From Streptomyces sp. NBC_01116 (GTDB taxonomy: Bacteria; Actinomycetota; Actinomycetes; Streptomycetales; Streptomycetaceae), in assembly GCF_041435495.1 (NCBI RefSeq), contig NZ_CP108644.1, positions 6,247,501-6,311,500 of the forward strand: DNA of 64,000 nt, written 5' to 3'. A program made the position numbers and the translations under genes. Shown in pieces: positions 16,853-26,511 of the stretch (its first letter is position 1; each line of letters begins with the position of its first letter). The notes beneath the pieces were generated by a model, which saw only the letters and a program-made list of their open reading frames with translations, was not told where the DNA came from and did no database searches.

Positions 16853-17275
16853 CTAGTGGAGCAGACTGCCTTGGAGTTCGGCGCGGAGGTCGGGCGTGAG
16901 GACCGTGCCCGCACGATCGACCAGGAGGGCCATCTCGTACCCGACCAGACCGATGTCGGCGTCCGGGTGGGCCAGAACGGCCAGTGACGAACCGTCGGAG
17001 ATGGACATGAGGAAGAGGAATCCCCGCTCCATCTCCACAACCGTCTGACTGACGGCGCCGCCCTCGAAGATCCGGGACGCACCCGCGGTCAGCGAGGTGA
17101 GGCCGGACGCGACGGCGGCGAGCTGGTCGGCGCGGTCGCGCGGGAATCCTTCGGACATCGCCAGCAGCAGGCCGTCCGCGGAGACCACCACCGTGTGGGA
17201 CACCCCTGGGGTGTTGTCCACGAAGTTGGTGATCAGCCAGTTCAGATTCTGCGCGGCCTGACTCATGGGGCTCAA
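16853..17275 (-). CDS. cvnB1: Conservon roadblock/LC7 protein CvnB (first conservon)
   Basis: Encodes 140 residues, a single roadblock/LC7 domain nearly identical to its paralogue at 11720. A TTG at 17275 with AGGAG six bases upstream matches the GTG start position of the paralogue; the ATG at 17266 is the alternative start. It immediately follows the cvnA stop, indicating coupled translation. A 135-bp gap separates it from cvnC, larger than the 90-bp gap in the second conservon. Confidence 0.9.
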   Translation of the reverse strand: MSPMSQAAQNLNWLITNFVDNTPGVSHTVVVSADGLLLAMSEGFPRDRADQLAAVASGLTSLTAGASRIFEGGAVSQTVVEMERGFLFLMSISDGSSLAVLAHPDADIGLVGYEMALLVDRAGTVLTPDLRAELQGSLLH

Positions 17276-20200
17276 CTAACGCTCCTGCTGGTGAGTGGGG
17301 CCGAGATGGATACTGCCGGTCTGCGGGCCGTTGTTGGCCTGCCGACCCTGCTGGATGCCCCGGCGGAGATTGGTCAGACGACCGCGCACGTCATCGGGCG
17401 CGCGCGAAACCTGTGGTCCGGACTGGTGATTCTGCTGCTGTGCGGTCCCCGGAACCAAATTGGCGCGGGGAACACGGCGGGGCAGCCCGGAAGTGGTGAC
17501 CCCGCCGGCGGCGGGCTTCTTGACCCGTTCGGCCTGACGTACGAGTTCGTCGTTGGGCGAGGCCCGCCACGAGCTGGTGACCGAGGGGTCGGCCGCACCA
17601 CGCTGCGGCATGGGCGGGACCGGCACACCGGAGGACTCCGGAGCGGCCGGGGCCTGCGGTTCGGCGGGCTGCTGCTGGCCGCCCTGGCCCGGACCGTGGA
17701 ACCAGTTCGTCTCCAGGGTGTCGTACAGCGGCGTACGCCCGTCCCCCGGACCGGCCGGCGGCAGGGCCTCCGGCTGCTGGGGCTGCTGCGGCAGCGCCGG
17801 ACGGTACGGAGCCTCGCCCGCCGGGGAGGCGGACGGACGCGGCGCACCGAAGTCGGAACCCTCCGGGCCGCGCTGGCGCGGCGCGGGCAGGTGCTCGCCC
17901 TGGTCCGGCCGGCCCTGCCCCTGCTGGGGCTGGTACGGGGCACCGAAGTCGGGCCGCGCGAACTGCGCGGTGCTCGCCGGGTCCTGGCCCTGCGGAGCAC
18001 CCTGCGGGTACGAACCGTCCAGGGGAGTCCCCGGCGCCGGGAAGTCGGGCCGGGCGAACTCGGAGGTCGCTCCGGGGCCCTGGCGGTCGTCCGACGGCCG
18101 CCGGCTCAGCGGGGCGTCGAACGACTGGTCCCGGCCGAGGTCCGCCGGACGGGCGAACTGCCCGGTCGCGTCGTGCTCCTCGTGACCGCGCGGCGTGTCC
18201 GCGCCCCAGCTGGTGGTCGCCGGCCGCTGCGGCTGCGGGTTGCCCCCGGGCAGCTCGGCACGCGGTCCACCGGGCGGCGGCAGCTGACGGCCGGGGCCGC
18301 CGGGCTGCTGGAAGCCGCCCTGCTCCTGCCGGCCCTGGGGCTGCTGCGCTCCGGGGCCCTGGTTCTGCTGCTGGTTCGACTGGTTCTGCCAGCCGGACGG
18401 GTTCTGCTGGTTCGGCGGTGCGAACTGACCCGGGCGCCCGCTCTGCCCGGGGGAGGGCGGAGCGCTGTGCCCGAACAGGTTGGTCGCGTCACCGCGGCCC
18501 GGGGCCTCGCCCTGCGGACCGCCCTGGGCGCCGCGGGCGCCGAGCCGGGCGCTGTTGCCGAAGGCGCCGGAGAGGCCGCCGCCCTGGCGCTGGGGCGCCG
18601 GGCCCTGACCCGGGAACTCCTGGCCGGGGCCGCCGTCGTTCGGCTGCCCGCCGCCCTGGGGACCCTGCGGACGGCCCGCTCCGCTGTCCCGGGCCGGCAG
18701 CGCCGCCCGGGGACCGGAGCCCGCGCCGACCTGGCCGCGCTGACCGCCCGGTCCACCGCCGAGGCTCTTGGCGCCCGGACCGCCCGGTCCGCCGCCCAGG
18801 CCCGCGCGCTGGCCGGCGCCCGCGCCGTTCCCGTTGCCCGCGAGGAGACCGCCCGGGGCGCCGGGCTGCTGCCCGGGGCCCTGCTTGGACGGGGGCTGCT
18901 TGCCGCCGTGCGCGACGTCGACGGGCAGCATGACCAGCGCGGTCGTACCGCCGGAGTCGGAGGGGCGCAGCTGGATCCGGATGCCGTGACGCAGCGACAG
19001 CCGGCCGACCACGAACAGGCCCATGCGGCGGGAGACGGAGACGTCCACGGTGGGCGGCTGCGCGAGCCGCTCGTTGATCGCGGCGAGGTCCTCGGGGGAG
19101 AGGCCGATGCCGGTGTCGTGGATCTCGACGAGCACGCGCCCGTCGGGCAGCGCGTGACCGGTGACCTTGACCTTCGTCTGCGGCGAGGAGAACGACGTCG
19201 CGTTCTCCAGCAGCTCGGCGAGCAGGTGCACGAGGTCGTTGACGACCCGGCCCGCGACCTCGGTGGCGGGCACCGCGGTCAGCTCGATGCGCTCGTACTG
19301 CTCCACCTCGGAGGCGGCGGCGCGGAGCACGTCGACCAGCGGGACCGGCCGGGTCCACCGGCGTCCCGGCTCCTCGCCCGCGAGGACGAGGAGGTTCTCG
19401 CCGTTACGGCGCATACGGGTCGCGAGGTGGTCGAGCTTGAAGAGCGAGGACAGCTGGTCCGGGTCGGCCTCGCGGGACTCCAGCTCGGAGATGAGCGAGA
19501 GCTGGCGCTGGATGAGGCCCTGGGAACGGCGCGAGAGGTTGGTGAACATCGCGTTGACGTTGCCCCGGAGGAGGGCCTGCTCGGCGGCGAGGCGGACGGC
19601 CTCGCGGTGCACGTCGTCGAAGGCCGCGGCCACCTGGCCGATCTCGTCCCGGGAGTGCACGCCGACCGACTCGACCGAGGTGTCGACGTCCTGCGGGTCG
19701 GTCTCGGAGAGCTGCTTGACGAGCTCGGGCAGCCGGTCCTGGGCGACCCGGGTGGCGGTGTCCTGCAGACGCCGCAGCGAACGGATCATGGAGCGGGCCA
19801 CCACGAAGGCGCCGACGAGCGAGACGCCGAGCACGATGAAGATGACGGCACCGTTGATGATCGCGTCGCGCTGGGAGGCCTGGCGCAGCTCCCGGGCCTT
19901 GGCCTCCATGTCGCTGAGGAGGGTGGCCTCGATCGTCTCCATGGCCTTGATCTTGATGGTGCTCTGGTCGTACCAGTCCAGGTACGACCGGACCTGGTTG
20001 CCCTCGATGTCGTTCGTGGTGGTGAGGATGCGCTTGGCGTACATGTTCCCGGCGTTGATCTCCGGGTTCCCGTTGTCCAGGGACGTCATGAGCTCTTCGG
20101 CGCTCTCGCCGGTCGTCCCGTAGATCGTCTTGAACGAGCGCAGGGCCCGGTCTTCCTTGTGGAGCGCGTTCTCGCCGAACTGACGGTCGTTCGGGTTGAG

Positions 20201-21052
20201 GTGCGGCTCCTTGACCGAACCGCCCGGCAGCGCCGCGGCGATGACCGCTCGCTGGACCGAGGCGTACTCCTTGGCGGAGGAGAACGCCGCCAGGGCCCGG
20301 GTCCGCTTGATCATGTCCGGGTTGCTGGTCGCCTGCGCCATGTCCTGCGAGAGGCTCAGCAGCGAGGTGATCAGCTGGTTGTACTGGTCGATGGTGTTGA
20401 GGCTCGGCGCGCCCTCTTCGTACGCCGTCTTGCGGATCGCACGGATGTTGCCGAGCTGGGAGGCGATCTGCGAGATGCTCGCGTGGATGCTGTCGAGCGC
20501 CTCGTCGCCCTCGGAGCCACCGATCGAGTCGGTCTCGTCGAGGAAGGCGTCCTTGGCCCGGTCGGTCTTGTCCCGGGGCCCGGTGACCTTGTAGTCGGTG
20601 GGCTTGGACTTGTTCGACAGCGGACCGGCCGACTGGTCGCGCTCCACCTGCAGCGCCTGGGCGAGGGAGGTCGCCTGCTTGGTCATCCTCGTCAGCAGCT
20701 GCATGTGCTCCAGCTGCTGCATGTCGGTCATGGACTCGTTGATCCTCAGGCCGCCCAGGCTGGTCGCGACGACCACGGGGAGGGCGAGGAGGGAGACCAG
20801 GCGCGTGCTGATGCTCCAGTTACGGAGCGCCACACGCGAACCCGTGTCGACCGGGCCGCGCGGTTGTGCGGGCGTGTTCGGCTCCGCGCCGCCGCTCGTC
20901 GTGGAACCCGAGCCCTGCGCACGGTCGCCGTTGTCGCCGGCACCGGCCGGCCCGGGGTTCTGGGCGTGCTGGGGCGAGGAACCGCGGTCGGTCCCGCCGC
21001 GCGGCTCCTGTTCCGCCGGAGCGCTGCCATCCCTCTTGAAACGTCCCTGCAC
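17276..21052 (-). CDS. cvnA1: Conservon sensor histidine kinase-like protein CvnA (first conservon)
   Basis: Encodes 1258 residues from a GTG at 21052. That start is supported by AGAGG placed 11 bases upstream, exactly as for the other cvnA. Layout: acidic/Gly-rich N-terminus, first membrane helix near LVSLLALPVVVATSLGG, extracellular NIT-type sensor domain, second helix (about 394-420), HAMP, H-box-like LFKLDHLATRMRR, HATPase with ELLENATSFSSP, GIGLS and GLFVVGRLSLRHG, then a ~500-residue Gln/Gly/Pro-rich tail ending in GGVTTSGLPRRVPRANLVPG. The frame runs open to 21322 but that extension has no ribosome site. Confidence 0.9.
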   Translation of the reverse strand: MQGRFKRDGSAPAEQEPRGGTDRGSSPQHAQNPGPAGAGDNGDRAQGSGSTTSGGAEPNTPAQPRGPVDTGSRVALRNWSISTRLVSLLALPVVVATSLGGLRINESMTDMQQLEHMQLLTRMTKQATSLAQALQVERDQSAGPLSNKSKPTDYKVTGPRDKTDRAKDAFLDETDSIGGSEGDEALDSIHASISQIASQLGNIRAIRKTAYEEGAPSLNTIDQYNQLITSLLSLSQDMAQATSNPDMIKRTRALAAFSSAKEYASVQRAVIAAALPGGSVKEPHLNPNDRQFGENALHKEDRALRSFKTIYGTTGESAEELMTSLDNGNPEINAGNMYAKRILTTTNDIEGNQVRSYLDWYDQSTIKIKAMETIEATLLSDMEAKARELRQASQRDAIINGAVIFIVLGVSLVGAFVVARSMIRSLRRLQDTATRVAQDRLPELVKQLSETDPQDVDTSVESVGVHSRDEIGQVAAAFDDVHREAVRLAAEQALLRGNVNAMFTNLSRRSQGLIQRQLSLISELESREADPDQLSSLFKLDHLATRMRRNGENLLVLAGEEPGRRWTRPVPLVDVLRAAASEVEQYERIELTAVPATEVAGRVVNDLVHLLAELLENATSFSSPQTKVKVTGHALPDGRVLVEIHDTGIGLSPEDLAAINERLAQPPTVDVSVSRRMGLFVVGRLSLRHGIRIQLRPSDSGGTTALVMLPVDVAHGGKQPPSKQGPGQQPGAPGGLLAGNGNGAGAGQRAGLGGGPGGPGAKSLGGGPGGQRGQVGAGSGPRAALPARDSGAGRPQGPQGGGQPNDGGPGQEFPGQGPAPQRQGGGLSGAFGNSARLGARGAQGGPQGEAPGRGDATNLFGHSAPPSPGQSGRPGQFAPPNQQNPSGWQNQSNQQQNQGPGAQQPQGRQEQGGFQQPGGPGRQLPPPGGPRAELPGGNPQPQRPATTSWGADTPRGHEEHDATGQFARPADLGRDQSFDAPLSRRPSDDRQGPGATSEFARPDFPAPGTPLDGSYPQGAPQGQDPASTAQFARPDFGAPYQPQQGQGRPDQGEHLPAPRQRGPEGSDFGAPRPSASPAGEAPYRPALPQQPQQPEALPPAGPGDGRTPLYDTLETNWFHGPGQGGQQQPAEPQAPAAPESSGVPVPPMPQRGAADPSVTSSWRASPNDELVRQAERVKKPAAGGVTTSGLPRRVPRANLVPGTAQQQNHQSGPQVSRAPDDVRGRLTNLRRGIQQGRQANNGPQTGSIHLGPTHQQER

Positions 21053-21452
21053 TAGCGTCGCAACCTCTGGACCAGGCGTCCCGCCCGCGTGTGCGGACAG
21101 AGACGGTGTCGGCGTCGTGGGGCACTGGACGCGCCCCATGGTGGTCGTATGAGTGACCGGCGTACTTCCCCCTCCCGCCGCCACTCGGCGCTGCGTTGCG
21201 CCCCTGCGCGCCGGCCTGAAACCCGCGGCGGTGCGTGGAATTCCAGCACAGTGCAGGATCTCCAACAAGGCCCAAGTACCGGGCTGTGACCTGGGTGACA
21301 CGTTGTGATGGGCGAGTAACAAGCAGTGGAGCGCGATCGTGATGAAAACGGTCGATTACGGAGGAAGCGCCTAGGGGTGGGGGGTGTCCCAGACGCGACG
21401 ATCAGGAGCGGAATGGTGGATTCAGGGATGCAATGTCCGCTTTCTGGACCAC

Positions 21453-21481
21453 GGTCAACTGTCCGTAATGGGTCAATTGTC
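21453..21481. promoter_or_regulatory. Direct repeat GGTCAAYTGTC upstream of cvnA1
   Basis: GGTCAACTGTC (21453-21463) and GGTCAATTGTC (21471-21481) are repeated with an 18-bp period, 400 bp upstream of cvnA1 in a 583-bp divergent gap (21053-21635). On the minus strand each contains TTGACC, a possible -35. A small inverted repeat GTGAG-CAAA-CTCAC follows at 21491-21504. I see nothing else recognisable in this gap. Confidence 0.4.
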
Positions 21482-21635
21482 GAATAGTTCGTGAGCAAAC
21501 TCACACGATGATCGTTGCCTCATCGCGGCTCCGGCGGGGAATCGGATGTTTAGCCTGACGCTTTACAGGGATGGCGAATCCGACAAGCCGGCGTCGCGAC
21601 GAGCGACGCCCTCACCGACAGGGTCCTGACGGCAG

Positions 21636-21818
21636 ATGAAGACGACGACGATGTTCCGCAACATTGCCAACCCCCGGCGCACCACGCTGGCGCACCTCAA
21701 GGACGCCGAAGCGCTGCAGACGCCCCCCCAGCCGGAGCACGCCGCCGACCTGCCGACCGTGACGGCCAACCCGCGCCGCACCATCCTCATGGAAGCCCCG
21801 GTCGCGGCCGCCCGGTAG
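21636..21818 (+). CDS. Small conserved-looking protein with duplicated NPRRT motif
   Basis: Encodes 60 residues beginning MKTTTMFRNIANPRRTTLAH. The motif NPRRT recurs near the C-terminus (TANPRRTILMEAPVAAAR), so two A-NPRRT-x-L units bracket a Pro/Glu-rich middle. There is no signal peptide or membrane helix. The ribosome site is weak (CCTGACGGCAG before ATG) and a downstream ATG at 21651 is an alternative. It lies between cvnA1 and the FAH gene; a gene of this size fits the S. coelicolor order. Function unknown. Confidence 0.6.
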   Translation: MKTTTMFRNIANPRRTTLAHLKDAEALQTPPQPEHAADLPTVTANPRRTILMEAPVAAAR

Positions 21819-21911
21819 CGGCCCCGCCAGGCGCGCGGCTGTCCCCCTCATCGGCGTTAGCCTGGAGCATCAGTCTTCAGCCAGCCAGCAAGTGAGGGGC
21901 GACAGCATCCC

Positions 21912-22689
<778 letters not shown>

Positions 22690-22697
<8 letters not shown>

Positions 22698-24165
22698 CAC
22701 ACCAGTCCGTGTACGTTTCTGTCCCTCCCCGACCGGCAACCCCCACGTGGGCCTGGTCCGCACGGCCCTGTTCAACTGGGCTTTCGCCCGGCACCACCAG
22801 GGCACCCTGGTCTTCCGGATCGAGGACACCGACGCGGCGCGCGACTCGGAGGAGTCCTACCAGCAGCTGCTCGACTCGATGCGCTGGCTGGGCCTGGACT
22901 GGGACGAGGGCCCCGAGACCGGCGGCCCGCACGCCCCCTACCGCCAGTCGCAGCGGATGGACCTGTACAAGGACGTCGCCGAGAAGCTGCTCGCCGCCGG
23001 ACACGCCTATCCCTGCTACTGCACCACCGAGGAGCTGGACACCCGCCGCGACGCCGCCCGCGCCGCCGGGAAGCCGTCCGGCTACGACGGCCACTGCCGC
23101 GACCTCACCGCCGAACAGAGGAGCGCGTACGAGGCCGAGGGCCGCACCTCGATCGTCCGCTTCCGGATGCCCGACGAGGCCATCACCTTCACCGACCTGG
23201 TCCGCGGCGACATCACCGTCCAGCCGGAGAACGTCCCGGACTACGGCATCGTCCGCGCCAACGGGGCCCCGCTCTACACGCTGGTCAACCCGGTCGACGA
23301 CGCCCTGATGGAGATCACCCACGTCCTGCGCGGCGAGGACCTGCTCTCCTCCACCCCGCGCCAGATCGCCCTGTACCGGGCGCTCATCGAGCTGGGCATC
23401 GCCAAGGACACCCCGGCCTTCGGTCACCTGCCGTACGTCATGGGCGAGGGCAACAAGAAGCTCTCCAAGCGCGACCCGCAGGCCTCGCTCAACCTCTACC
23501 GCGAGCGCGGGTTCCTCCCCGAGGGCCTGCTGAACTACCTCTCGCTGCTCGGCTGGTCGATCGCCGAGGACCGCGACATCTTCTCGATGGACGAGCTGGT
23601 CGCCGCGTTCGACATCAAGGACGTCAACGCCAACCCGGCCCGCTTCGACCTCAAGAAGTGCGAGCACATCAACGCCGAGCACATCCGCAAGCTGGACGTG
23701 AAGGACTTCACCGAGGCCTGCGGCCCCTGGCTGAAGGCCCCGTTCGCGCCCTGGGCCCCGGAGGCGTTCGACGCGGAGAAGTGGACGCGGATCGCCCCGT
23801 ACGCCCAGACCCGGGTCACGGTGCTCTCCGACATCACCGACAACGTCGACTTCCTCTTCCTCGACGAGCCGGTGGAGGACGAGGCGTCCTGGACCAAGGC
23901 GATGAAGGGCGACCCGGCCGCGCTCCTGACCACGGCCCGCGCCAACCTGGAAGCGGCCGACTGGAGCGACCCGGAGTCCCTGAAGAACGCCGTCCTCACC
24001 GCCGGCGAGGCCCACGGCCTCAAGCTCGGCAAGGCGCAGGCCCCGGTCCGCGTCGCCGTCACCGGCCGCACCGTCGGCCTGCCGCTCTTCGAGTCCCTGG
24101 AGATCCTGGGACGCGACAGGAGCCTGGCCCGGGTGGACGCGGCCCTGGCGAAGCTGACCGCGTAG
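22690..24165 (+). CDS. gltX: Glutamyl-tRNA synthetase
   Basis: Encodes 491 residues. Class I signatures: HIGH-like CPSPTGNPHVGLVRTALFNW and KMSKS-like KLSKRD from residue 257. It charges glutamate onto tRNA-Glu; in Streptomyces, which use the Asp/Glu amidotransferase route, it is expected also to mischarge tRNA-Gln. The GTG start lies inside the end of the FAH gene. Five tRNA genes for Glu and Gln lie about 0.9 kb downstream, a notable pairing of enzyme and substrate. Ends at a strong palindromic terminator. Confidence 0.97.
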
Positions 24166-24181
24166 GCGACACCACACCTCC

Positions 24182-24217
24182 GAGGAGGGCCGCGGCCGGC
24201 CGGCCGCGGCCCTCCTC
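24182..24217. terminator. Terminator after gltX
   Basis: A 36-bp perfect palindrome (arms 24182-24199 and 24200-24217, beginning GAGGAGGGCC) starts 17 bases after the gltX stop and is followed by TTTTC. Confidence 0.85.
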
Positions 24218-24263
24218 GGTTTTCTGCCTCCGCGGACCATGTCGGACGGCTACCGTGAGGTCC

Positions 24264-24983
24264 ATGCCGATCCGAGCCGTGCTGTGGGACATCGACGACA
24301 CGATCTTCGACTACTCGAGCGCCGACCGCACCGGAATGCGGCAGCACCTGGAGCGCGAGGGCCTGCCCGAGGCGTACGCCTCGGTGGACGTGGCCCTCGA
24401 CGCCTGGCGGGCGCTGAGCGTCCGGCACTGGGCGCGCATGACCGCCGGGGAGACGGACTTCCGCGGGCAGCGGCGGGACCGGGTGCGGGAGTTCCTGTCA
24501 CGGGATCTGGAGGACGCCGACGCCGAGGCGTGGTTCGGGCGTCACGCCGCTCACTACGAGGCCGCCTGGGCGCTCTTCCCGGACGTCCTGCCCGTACTGG
24601 ACCTGCTGGCCCGCGACTACCGGCACGGGATCCTGTCCAACGCCAACACCCGGCACCAGCACCACAAGCTCACCGCGCTCGGCGTCCGCGACCGGTTCGA
24701 GTCGCTGGTCTGCGCGGTGGAGCTGGGGATCTCCAAGCCGGAGGCCGGCGCCTTCCACGCGGCCTGCGAGGCGCTCGCGCTGGAGCCGCACGAGGTGGTG
24801 TATGTGGGCAACGAGCCCGACATCGACGCCGGCGGGGCCGTGGCCGCCGGGCTGAAGGGCATCTGGCTCGACCGGCTGGGCACGGGCGGGAGGCCGGATC
24901 TCGTGACGATCACCGGGCTCGACCAGCTGCCCGGTCTGCTGGCGGGCGATACCCGTTTTGGAGCGCCGGACACCTTCGGGTAA
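24264..24983 (+). CDS. HAD-family hydrolase
   Basis: Encodes 239 residues with all four HAD motifs: DIDDT nucleophile segment (WDIDDTIFDYS), GILSNAN (motif II), the KPEAGAFHAACE lysine (III) and VGNEPDIDAGGAVAAG (IV). The cap is helical (C1 type). Members are phosphatases or dehalogenases; the substrate is unknown. The ATG at 24264 follows TACCGT by seven bases, so a leaderless or very short leader is possible. The last bases overlap a candidate promoter for the tRNA cluster. Confidence 0.85.
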   Translation: MPIRAVLWDIDDTIFDYSSADRTGMRQHLEREGLPEAYASVDVALDAWRALSVRHWARMTAGETDFRGQRRDRVREFLSRDLEDADAEAWFGRHAAHYEAAWALFPDVLPVLDLLARDYRHGILSNANTRHQHHKLTALGVRDRFESLVCAVELGISKPEAGAFHAACEALALEPHEVVYVGNEPDIDAGGAVAAGLKGIWLDRLGTGGRPDLVTITGLDQLPGLLAGDTRFGAPDTFG

Positions 24984-24986
24984 TGT
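24958..24986 (+). promoter_or_regulatory. Promoter of the tRNA-Gln/Glu cluster
   Basis: TTGGAG (24958-24963), 17-base spacer, TAATGT (24981-24986). It overlaps the last codons of the HAD gene and would start transcription about 80 bases before the first tRNA. Confidence 0.55.
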
Positions 24987-25071
24987 TCTTTCTGCGCCGC
25001 CCGAGCGGGCCGAAAGATCCGGCCGGGAAGCGCAGACAGAGATGAAGCCCCCACCAGGGGTTGCATTTCAG

Positions 25072-25143
25072 TGGGCTATGGTGTAATTGGCAACACTACG
25101 GTTTCTGGTACCGTCATTCTAGGTTCGAGTCCTGGTAGCCCAG
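25072..25143 (+). tRNA. tRNA-Gln (anticodon CTG), copy 1
   Basis: 72 nt. Acceptor arms TGGGCTA and TAGCCCA pair fully; anticodon stem ACGGT/ACCGT encloses loop TTCTGGT, giving CTG; T arm GGTTCGAGTCC is standard. Discriminator G; CCA is not encoded. Decodes CAG. Confidence 0.95.
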
Positions 25144-25180
25144 CGCAAGACCAGCAGTACGAGCAAGATCAGCAGGACAA

Positions 25181-25253
25181 GCCCCCGTTGTGTAGCGGCC
25201 TAGCACGCTGCCCTCTCACGGCAGTAGCGCCGGTTCGAATCCGGTCGGGGGTA
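25181..25253 (+). tRNA. tRNA-Glu (anticodon CTC), copy 1
   Basis: 73 nt. Acceptor GCCCCCG pairs with CGGGGGT (G-U at position 1-72); anticodon stem CTGCC/GGCAG encloses loop CTCTCAC, giving CTC; T arm CGGTTCGAATCCG. Discriminator A, no encoded CCA. Decodes GAG. Confidence 0.95.
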
Positions 25254-25315
25254 CAGATCCTTCCCGCGAGAACATCATGGGTCGCACCCATCGCTCTCGA
25301 TGCAGGATCGCTAGG

Positions 25316-25388
25316 GCCCCCGTTGTGTAGCGGCCTAGCACGCTGCCCTCTCACGGCAGTAGCGCCGGTTCGAATCCGGTCGGGGGTA
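25316..25388 (+). tRNA. tRNA-Glu (anticodon CTC), copy 2
   Basis: Identical in sequence to copy 1 over all 73 nt. The 62-base spacer before it is not shared with the other copies. Confidence 0.95.
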
Positions 25389-25400
25389 CTTGTCACACCA

Positions 25401-25472
25401 TGGGCTATGGTGTAATTGGCAACACTACGGTTTCTGGTACCGTCATTCTAGGTTCGAGTCCTGGTAGCCCAG
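25401..25472 (+). tRNA. tRNA-Gln (anticodon CTG), copy 2
   Basis: Identical to copy 1 over 72 nt. Its 3' flank (GCGCAAG...CAGCAGTA) is also shared with copy 1, suggesting a duplicated Gln-Glu unit. Only 12 bases separate it from the preceding tRNA-Glu. Confidence 0.95.
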
Positions 25473-25492
25473 CGCAAGTCAGCAGTAAACAA

Positions 25493-25565
25493 GCCCCCGT
25501 TGTGTAGCGGCCTAGCACGCTGCCCTCTCACGGCAGTAGCGCCGGTTCGAATCCGGTCGGGGGTA
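25493..25565 (+). tRNA. tRNA-Glu (anticodon CTC), copy 3
   Basis: Identical to the other two tRNA-Glu copies. It is 20 bases after tRNA-Gln copy 2 and is the last gene of the cluster; a terminator follows. Confidence 0.95.
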
Positions 25566-25581
25566 CAACAGAGCAGTACGG

Positions 25582-25611
25582 GAAGGCCCTTCACCTCGGT
25601 GGAGGGCCTTC
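25582..25611. terminator. Terminator of the tRNA cluster
   Basis: Arms GAAGGCCCTTCACC and GGTGGAGGGCCTTC pair with a single T-G wobble, 16 bases after the last tRNA. No T-run follows. Confidence 0.75.
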
Positions 25612-25764
25612 GCGCTTGTCCGGAGCGAGGAGGCTCCGCCCCAAGTCGTCTGCCCGGCACCGTGGTTGCGCCCTGCGAGGGCAAGGGCCCGGACAGGAAA
25701 AAGGGCCGCCACGACGCTGGGGCGGCCTTCCGGGAGTTCGGTCAGGAGGAGGTGGCGTGCGGCC

Positions 25765-26481
25765 TCAGCCCGTGCGGCGCAGGGCTTCGCTGAGCCGTGC
25801 CGCCGAGTCGATGACCGCCTGGGCGTGCATTCGGCCCGGGTGGCGGGTCAGCCGCTCGATCGGCCCGGAGACCGAGACCGCCGCGACCACGCGGTTCGAG
25901 GGGCCGCGCACCGGAGCGGAGACCGAGGCGACGCCCGGCTCCCGCTCGCCGATCGACTGGGCCCAGCCCCGCCGCCGTACGCCGGAGAGCGCCGTCGCCG
26001 TGAACCTCGCGCCCTGGAGGCCCCGGTGCAGGCGCTCCGGCTCCTCCCAGGCCATCAGGATCTGGGCGGAGGAGCCCGCCTTCATCGTGAGGGTCGAGCC
26101 GACCGGCACCGTGTCCCGGAGCCCGGACAGCCGTTCCGCCGCCGCCACGCAGATGCGCATGTCGCCCTGCCGTCGGTAGAGCTGAGCGCTCTCGCCGGTG
26201 ATGTCGCGCAGGTGGGTGAGCACCGGTCCGGCCGTGGCCAGCAGGCGGTCCTCGCCCGCCGCGGCTGCCAGTTCCGACAGCCGGGGGCCGAGAATGAACC
26301 GGCCCTGCATATCCCTCGCCACCATCCGGTGGTGTTCCAGTGCCACGGCCAGTCGATGGGCCGTGGGCCGTGCGAGCCCGGTCGCCGCGACCAGCCCGGC
26401 GAGGGTGGCCGGACCGGACTCCAGGGCGCTCAATACCAGAGCTGCCTTGTCGAGAACGCCGACGCCGCTAGAGTTGTCCAT
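25765..26481 (-). CDS. ndgR: IclR-family regulator of leucine/methionine genes
   Basis: Encodes 238 residues, the length reported for NdgR. An N-terminal winged helix-turn-helix (LAGLVAATGLARPTAHRLAV) precedes an IclR effector domain (GRFILGPRLSEL, SAQLYRRQGDMRICVAAAE, VPVGSTLTMKAGSSAQILMA). It is divergent from leuC with a 174-bp gap, the conserved NdgR arrangement; NdgR directly controls leuCD and also affects antibiotic production. The ATG at 26481 is chosen because the domain starts just after it; the frame is open to 26607. Confidence 0.93.
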   Translation of the reverse strand: MDNSSGVGVLDKAALVLSALESGPATLAGLVAATGLARPTAHRLAVALEHHRMVARDMQGRFILGPRLSELAAAAGEDRLLATAGPVLTHLRDITGESAQLYRRQGDMRICVAAAERLSGLRDTVPVGSTLTMKAGSSAQILMAWEEPERLHRGLQGARFTATALSGVRRRGWAQSIGEREPGVASVSAPVRGPSNRVVAAVSVSGPIERLTRHPGRMHAQAVIDSAARLSEALRRTG

Positions 26482-26511
26482 ACGACGATACTCCCGTCTC
26501 ACTCTGTGAAA

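Noticed and set aside
17195..21055. Plus-strand open frame of 1286 codons opposite cvnA1
   Set aside because: Antisense shadow caused by GC-rich third positions; no domain or ribosome site.
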